IMG/VR virus record: IMGVR_UViG_3300007708_000031
Coordinates: 1 to 21,113 of that record
Length of the DNA stretch: 21,113 bases
Reading direction: 5' to 3' (one strand)
Origin: a virus
The translations under genes were made by a program, and so were the position numbers. The notes below the pieces were generated by a model. That model was given only the letters and a program-made list of their open reading frames with translations, was not told where the DNA came from and did not search any database. This document shows, in pieces, positions 17,903 to 21,113 of the stretch (position 1 is its first letter; each line of letters opens with the position of its first letter).

Positions 17903-17960
17903 GGTTAACTGACGAGGGTTCAATACCCGAAACACAGGACTTCGGTCTTGTGTCTTAACC
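17903..17960 (+). ncRNA. Hammerhead ribozyme 3 (type I)
   Basis: Stem I is GGTTAA 17903-17908 with TTAACC 17955-17960 (perfect). The core CTGACGA lies at 17909-17915 (C at position 7, where any base is allowed). Stem II is GGGT/ACCC (17916-17919 with 17925-17928). GAAA lies at 17929-17932. Stem III is CACAGGAC-TTCG-GTCTTGTG (17933-17952, one G-T pair). T17953 follows and the cleavage base is C17954 (the favoured GUC-type site here reads GTC). Cleavage leaves a 22-nt leader before 17977. Confidence 0.92.
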
Positions 17961-17976
17961 AAATAATTAATAACAC

Positions 17977-18258
17977 ATGGAACGTATTACTAAACTACAG
18001 AAGCAGATTGCCAATGCTCACATGAGAGCAAATCGAGAGGGTTCATTCAGTAACCCCAAGGTATCATCGATGGAGGAAATGAAGGAGGCCATGTTGAAGG
18101 GAGAGACCTTCAATGTGATTTATGAGGAAATCGCATTCCGCTACGCCTCGATGACTAGCCTGATGATGGCTAGCGTGCTAGACCACGAGAGCAAGGCTTA
18201 CACACAGGCTGTGTATAAGGGCTTCAAGAACGTACTTAATTCAATCGACATTAAATAA
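17977..18258 (+). CDS. Unrecognised helical protein
   Basis: 93 aa, mostly helical: MERITKLQKQIANAHMRANR, MEEMKEAMLKGETFNVIYEE, SLMMASVLDHESKAYTQAVY and KGFKNVLNSIDIK. The N-terminal basic-acidic heptad-like stretch could be a short coiled coil. No family is recognised. It is the first gene after ribozyme 3 and is followed 8 bp later by the next gene. Confidence 0.7.
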   Translation: MERITKLQKQIANAHMRANREGSFSNPKVSSMEEMKEAMLKGETFNVIYEEIAFRYASMTSLMMASVLDHESKAYTQAVYKGFKNVLNSIDIK

Positions 18259-18266
18259 CCAAGGCC

Positions 18267-18461
18267 ATGAAAGATTATCATTTCTATTTATTCACCAAGC
18301 TATACGATGCGATAATAGGTGAGGAGTCGGAATACGACTTGATGTTCGACCACTTAGTAGACCTTCACGGAGAGTACGAGATGTCTCATTTCAATGACGG
18401 GAAGCTACCTGAGTACGAATGCATAGTAAATTTCTTAAACCATAAAAAACAAACGCTATGA
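18267..18461 (+). CDS. Unrecognised small acidic protein
   Basis: 64 aa: MKDYHFYLFTKLYDAIIGEE, SEYDLMFDHLVDLHGEYEMS and ending NFLNHKKQTL. It is rich in Asp, Glu, Tyr and His and probably a helical pair. It overlaps the next gene by ATGA (18458-18461). No family is recognised. Confidence 0.65.
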   Translation: MKDYHFYLFTKLYDAIIGEESEYDLMFDHLVDLHGEYEMSHFNDGKLPEYECIVNFLNHKKQTL

Positions 18462-18733
18462 AGCAGATGACAATTTCAAGAGTAAAGACGTGGGAAGATG
18501 ATTCCCACATCGGATTCAACGAGTACACCTTTTGGGGGTTTATGGGACACAAGGAGGGATTCACTGACAAGTGGTTTCAATGCCTCATTCCTTTTTCAGA
18601 TGGAAGACGGGCTTGGCATTTCTTGGGATTCCGATTCACTAAATCCCCCTCCTACGTTGATAAACGCTACCAACAAATAGGCGGTTGGTGGACAAGTGAC
18701 AAAGCCTTAGTTGATAAATTAAGAAACCTATGA
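18458..18733 (+). CDS. Unrecognised Trp-rich protein
   Basis: 91 aa with an unusual number of Trp and Phe residues (FWGFMGHKEGFTDKWFQCLI, RRAWHFLGFRFTKSP, QIGGWWTSDKALVDKL). It is likely a beta-rich fold; the aromatic surface could bind a ligand or partner. It overlaps neighbours by ATGA on both sides (18458-18461 and 18730-18733), which supports the start. No family is recognised. Confidence 0.7.
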   Translation: MKQMTISRVKTWEDDSHIGFNEYTFWGFMGHKEGFTDKWFQCLIPFSDGRRAWHFLGFRFTKSPSYVDKRYQQIGGWWTSDKALVDKLRNL

Positions 18734-18942
18734 AGCCGAGCTACCACAACATGAAACTGCCAATGCTCAAGGGGGTAATAACCTTCCCCTGTAGAGCTAA
18801 GGTAGAACTACGAGTTCAGGTATACGGTAGAGTGGTAGTGAGCGAGGTGACCTTCAACAACGAGGTTCACGTTATGAACTACACGAAACTGATGTATCGA
18901 AAGATGATGGACGTACTAACAATTGAGAAACTTAATAACTAA
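18730..18942 (+). CDS. Unrecognised small basic beta-rich protein
   Basis: 70 aa: MLKGVITFPCRAKVELRVQV, YGRVVVSEVTFNNEVHVMNY and a basic helical end TKLMYRKMMDVLTIEKLNN. The alternating Val pattern suggests a beta sheet followed by one helix. ATGA overlap with the upstream gene. No family is recognised. Confidence 0.65.
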   Translation: MKPSYHNMKLPMLKGVITFPCRAKVELRVQVYGRVVVSEVTFNNEVHVMNYTKLMYRKMMDVLTIEKLNN

Positions 18943-18955
18943 TAAATAAAAACAT

Positions 18956-19420
18956 ATGGAATACACAACAAAGGACGGCTTCACATGGGAAGTTGTAAGC
19001 AAAGAGAAAGCAATTAAGCTAATTGAATCAGGTAAAGAGGTGTACAAGGTATACGAGGACGAGAGCGAGTCTCTGATTCACTTGGAAGACGAACTATGGG
19101 ACACTACGGGACTCGTGTTCTATGCCATAGAGGGTAAGCAATTACCGAGGAAATGGGCAAGAGTTGACACAGCTACTGGCAAAGGAATGAATGAGGGCTT
19201 CTGCGTACAAGACGGGGAGGCTTACTTCGAGAGCGAGACCGACCTGATTAAGTACCTGAGAGAGCAGAACGTAGACGGGAACAAGGAGTTATCTGATGAC
19301 TTCATTCTTGCCGAGGCTTACCAACTTGAAGAGTATTACTACACGGAGTGGAATATTGAAGACAGCGACTACTACTACGAGGAACAGCTGGACGGAACAC
19401 TAATTGAAATTAACCTATAA
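18956..19420 (+). CDS. Unrecognised highly acidic protein
   Basis: 154 aa with a strong excess of Asp/Glu and Tyr, especially at the C-terminus (AYQLEEYYYTEWNIEDSDYY, then YEEQLDGTLIEINL). The N-terminal half (GFTWEVVSKEKAIKLIESGK, EVYKVYEDESESLIHLEDEL) looks like an alpha/beta domain. Acidic phage proteins of this type sometimes mimic DNA or inhibit host enzymes; that is only a possibility. It follows a 13-bp A-rich gap. Confidence 0.7.
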   Translation: MEYTTKDGFTWEVVSKEKAIKLIESGKEVYKVYEDESESLIHLEDELWDTTGLVFYAIEGKQLPRKWARVDTATGKGMNEGFCVQDGEAYFESETDLIKYLREQNVDGNKELSDDFILAEAYQLEEYYYTEWNIEDSDYYYEEQLDGTLIEINL

Positions 19421-19432
19421 AAAATAAACAAC

Positions 19433-19666
19433 ATGAACACACACGAAATAACAATTAAGAAACGCCCGATGCAAGAACATATCGGGGGAAGTCAAGACAT
19501 TATCTTCTACACACGGAACAAGGCTCTCTCTCGCTTCTTCGAAATGACAGACGAGTTAGAATACGAGGTAGAGGTGACGTATCAAAACAACCTTGTTACA
19601 TACGAGGCAGGAGGAATAGGCCATGACTATCGAGTGCAACTAGAACTAACAAACGTACTTGTATGA
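19433..19666 (+). CDS. Unrecognised small beta-rich protein
   Basis: 77 aa: EITIKKRPMQEHIGGSQDII, FYTRNKALSRFFEMTDELEY, then EVEVTYQNNLVTYEAGGIGH and YRVQLELTNVLV. Alternating hydrophobics suggest a beta sheet around one helix. The ATG at 19433 follows an A-rich leader. It overlaps the next gene by ATGA (19663-19666). Confidence 0.65.
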   Translation: MNTHEITIKKRPMQEHIGGSQDIIFYTRNKALSRFFEMTDELEYEVEVTYQNNLVTYEAGGIGHDYRVQLELTNVLV

Positions 19667-19842
19667 ACGAGACGACATTCTTCTTCAATAAGACGGGTGA
19701 GACATATACGCTAGAGGTTCACCAAAATAGGAAGAGAGAGTACAAGAGAGCAAATCTTGTACTATTATCTTTCTCTCATGCCATTGCTGAGTACGAACAA
19801 TGGAAAAAACAACAAGAACAATTTAAAAACATAATGCCATGA
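19663..19842 (+). CDS. Unrecognised small protein
   Basis: 59 aa: MNETTFFFNKTGETYTLEVH, QNRKREYKRANLVLLSFSHA and IAEYEQWKKQQEQFKNIMP. A short beta-like N-terminus is followed by a basic turn and a long Gln/Lys-rich helix. It is linked on both sides by 4-bp ATGA overlaps (19663-19666 and 19839-19842), which supports it as a real gene. Confidence 0.65.
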   Translation: MNETTFFFNKTGETYTLEVHQNRKREYKRANLVLLSFSHAIAEYEQWKKQQEQFKNIMP

Positions 19843-20015
19843 TGAAAGCTAAAATTAACGGAGTAGTTCACGAAATTGCAGACTACTTAAGCGAGAATGT
19901 AGGGACTCGTTCAAACCCTGAAATGTATTTACATTCAGTAACAACTACTGAGGGGAAGAAATTCCTTGCAGAGAATAACAAGATTGAGTTCTTGACTGGA
20001 GGTGCAAATGAATAA
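19839..20015 (+). CDS. Unrecognised small protein
   Basis: 58 aa: MMKAKINGVVHEIADYLSEN, VGTRSNPEMYLHSVTTTEGK and KFLAENNKIEFLTGGANE. The C-terminal Gly-Gly codons (GGA GGT, 19998-20003) are also the ribosome-binding site of the next gene, and the Asn-Glu-stop is written by its ATGAATAA, the same junction design as at 10587, 12295 and 12920. No family is recognised. Confidence 0.65.
   Translation: MMKAKINGVVHEIADYLSENVGTRSNPEMYLHSVTTTEGKKFLAENNKIEFLTGGANE
19998..20015 (+). promoter_or_regulatory. Junction cassette GGAGGT-N4-ATGAATAA
   Basis: GGAGGT at 19998-20003, four bases, ATGAATAA at 20008-20015. Upstream frame: Gly-Gly-Ala-Asn-Glu-stop; downstream: Met-Asn-Asn. Confidence 0.65.
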
Positions 20016-20163
20016 CGAGAGAGTGGCATATGGAATCGCGGCTATCCTGATCATTATCTTGTACACGGGTATCGCCTTGGAATCAATGACTATAACATTA
20101 ATCGGCATCGGCTTGCTCATGAGCATACCCCTTGCTTCATCTATTAAAAACTTATTTAATTAA
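20008..20163 (+). CDS. Small two-pass membrane protein
   Basis: 51 aa: MNNERVAYGIAAILIIILYT, GIALESMTITLIGIGLLMSI and PLASSIKNLFN. Hydrophobic helices at ~6-22 and ~27-43 predict two membrane spans joined by a very short acidic turn. The start is set by the GGAGGT 4 bp upstream. The function is unknown. Confidence 0.7.
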   Translation: MNNERVAYGIAAILIIILYTGIALESMTITLIGIGLLMSIPLASSIKNLFN

Positions 20164-20172
20164 TACACACAT

Positions 20173-20580
20173 ATGAAAACACAAATTGAAAAGCTAATTG
20201 TCATTGCACGTAATGTTGCGGACGCACACATGGGTTATAACCTTGTTGGAGAAATGGTACAGCATACAGCTAATGTGAGAATACACCAAATGAATGCCGA
20301 TAAGGAGAATGAGTTCACCACGGTTTACTTTAAGTCAGGTTACTATGAGTTCAAGGTTAGGTTCTCAAATTACCAAGGGGTTACCTTGGATTTCCAATAC
20401 GCTACAAATATCGAAGAGGTTCTGGATAACCTTATTACCGAAGTAGAAGAGTCTCTCGTTGATTGGTTCGTAACCTATTTGGATGACATGGTTCGAATCA
20501 AGGAGGAAGCTATCGAGAAGAGAAAGCAGTTACTCATTAAATTAACAAACGAAATAAACGAAATGGAGGGCAACAAATGA
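20173..20580 (+). CDS. Unrecognised protein with C-terminal coiled coil
   Basis: 135 aa. The first ~90 residues are mixed (KLIVIARNVADAHMGYNLVG, EFTTVYFKSGYYEFKVRFSN), followed by a long charged helix (MVRIKEEAIEKRKQLLIKLT, NEINEMEG) likely to form a coiled coil. No family is recognised. It overlaps the next start by ATGA (20577-20580). Confidence 0.7.
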   Translation: MKTQIEKLIVIARNVADAHMGYNLVGEMVQHTANVRIHQMNADKENEFTTVYFKSGYYEFKVRFSNYQGVTLDFQYATNIEEVLDNLITEVEESLVDWFVTYLDDMVRIKEEAIEKRKQLLIKLTNEINEMEGNK

Positions 20581-20855
20581 AATACTTTATCAAGGACATA
20601 GCAGACCAAGTACAACTAGACGTGTACCCGTCAGGAAGATTACTAGCATTCGATTCAGTTCATGTTGTGGACTGCGGAAAGAAAGAGATTAAGGTGTACC
20701 TTCAGGGGTATGCCAATATGGATGAGGAGAGCCTGACAATTCAGAACGCATCTTACACGGACAACATGGATGCAGATGATGACGATGTGTCGGACTGGAA
20801 CGAGTTCGATGACAGCGAGATTATCTTCTTAGAGAAACATTTACAATACAATTAG
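20577..20855 (+). CDS. Unrecognised acidic protein, last gene of the operon
   Basis: 92 aa: MKYFIKDIADQVQLDVYPSG, a beta-like middle (VHVVDCGKKEIKVYLQGYAN) and an acidic stretch (DNMDADDDDVSDWNEFDDSE). A possible metal-binding or DNA-mimic surface is not supported further. It ends just before a strong terminator. Confidence 0.7.
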   Translation: MKYFIKDIADQVQLDVYPSGRLLAFDSVHVVDCGKKEIKVYLQGYANMDEESLTIQNASYTDNMDADDDDVSDWNEFDDSEIIFLEKHLQYN

Positions 20856-20881
20856 TTCGTGGTGTTTATTGGTTAACGAAG

Positions 20882-20916
20882 AGGGGAATAGGATTAAGTT
20901 CTTATTCCCCTTTTTT
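20882..20916 (+). terminator. Strong intrinsic terminator of the ribozyme operon
   Basis: AGGGGAATA 20882-20890 pairs with TATTCCCCT 20903-20911 (9 bp, 12-nt loop), followed by TTTTT and ATTTT. It ends the 16760-20855 operon. Confidence 0.88.
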
Positions 20917-20924
20917 ATTTTCAC

Positions 20925-20932
20925 TATATTTG
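20925..20932 (+). promoter_or_regulatory. Promoter -7 element for the gene at 20981
   Basis: TATATTTG, a perfect TAnnTTTG, directly after the terminator and 48 bp before the start codon. Confidence 0.6.
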
Positions 20933-20980
20933 TACAACAATAGGTTAAACACTATTTTACTAATTAAAATACACATACAC

Positions 20981-21109
20981 ATGATTAAGCAAGAAACCGA
21001 TTGGAAATTAGAGCTGATGTACATACGAATCAGGTTGAGTATCTTTTTGCACAACTTCAGAAAACGTCTGGCGTTCAGACCAGCAAACCGAAAAAAAACG
21101 GGCCGATGA
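20981..21109 (+). CDS. Small basic protein at the window end
   Basis: 42 aa: MIKQETDWKLELMYIRIRLS, IFLHNFRKRLAFRPANRKKT and GR. An amphipathic helix is followed by an Arg/Lys-rich tail. It begins a new unit after the terminator and promoter at 20882-20932; its TGA at 21107-21109 is just inside the window. The function is unknown. Confidence 0.55.
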   Translation: MIKQETDWKLELMYIRIRLSIFLHNFRKRLAFRPANRKKTGR

Positions 21110-21113
21110 TGAT

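Noticed and set aside
17916-17928. GGGTTCAATACCC as a tRNA T-arm
   Set aside because: It is stem-loop II of hammerhead 3; no acceptor or anticodon arm surrounds it.

Overview
The window looks like part of the genome of a tailed phage (or prophage) of a Bacteroidota host. Three things point there. The DNA is A+T-rich with short, tightly packed genes, many with ATGA or longer overlaps. Most transcription units start with the Bacteroidota-type promoter TTTG-N19-21-TAnnTTTG. The recognisable proteins are phage replication, nucleotide-pool and homing-endonuclease families, together with a DUF3127 single-strand-binding-like protein typical of Bacteroidota and their phages. No rRNA, standard tRNA, CRISPR array, transposase, integrase or recognisable capsid/tail gene is visible.

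Layout. (1) 1-561, minus: a cut gene and the DUF3127 protein, separated by a terminator. (2) 667-6606, plus: a replication and nucleotide operon. A structured leader (972-1066) precedes a replisome organiser, a primase-helicase and a protein with a DnaA domain IV-like helix-turn-helix; after these come two MazG-like NTP pyrophosphohydrolases, a PD-(D/E)XK-like protein and several tiny genes. (3) 6599-9110, minus: small lysine-rich basic proteins, one of them DUF6321-like, interrupted by a GIY-YIG homing endonuclease. (4) 9164-13139, plus: many very small genes, including a tandem paralog family whose gene junctions share one cassette (Shine-Dalgarno, start and upstream stop fused together), and a structured RNA region at 9764-9975. 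(5) 13140-14232: a strongly structured non-coding stretch that appears to be split by an endonuclease VII-type HNH gene on the opposite strand. (6) 14290-15213: two more basic proteins, each followed by a terminator. (7) 15235-16759: about 1.5 kb without convincing genes. It holds a C-rich, repeat-bearing part that may be an origin or other cis-acting region, then a structured part ending in a tRNA-like cloverleaf. (8) 16760-20855, plus: an operon of 15 small unrecognised genes ending at a strong terminator, then a new promoter and a small basic gene.

The most notable discovery is in region 8. Three complete type I hammerhead self-cleaving ribozymes (16972-17023, 17322-17375, 17903-17960) sit exactly at gene boundaries. 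Each has the full catalytic core, all stems are paired by different sequences in each copy, and each stem III is capped by a UUCG loop. Predicted cleavage leaves leaders of 23, 24 and 22 nt before the next start codon. The tRNA-like cloverleaf in front of the first gene would leave a 22-nt leader of closely similar sequence if it were trimmed after its discriminator base. I infer an operon whose mRNA is cut into units by built-in RNA elements.

Three other points deserve attention: the possible attenuator ahead of the replication genes, the pseudoknotted RNA at 13140-13560, and the cassette GGAGGT-N4-ATGAGTAA, in which loss of one spacer base appears to have fused two paralogs into one gene. 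Functions for most small proteins cannot be assigned from sequence alone.
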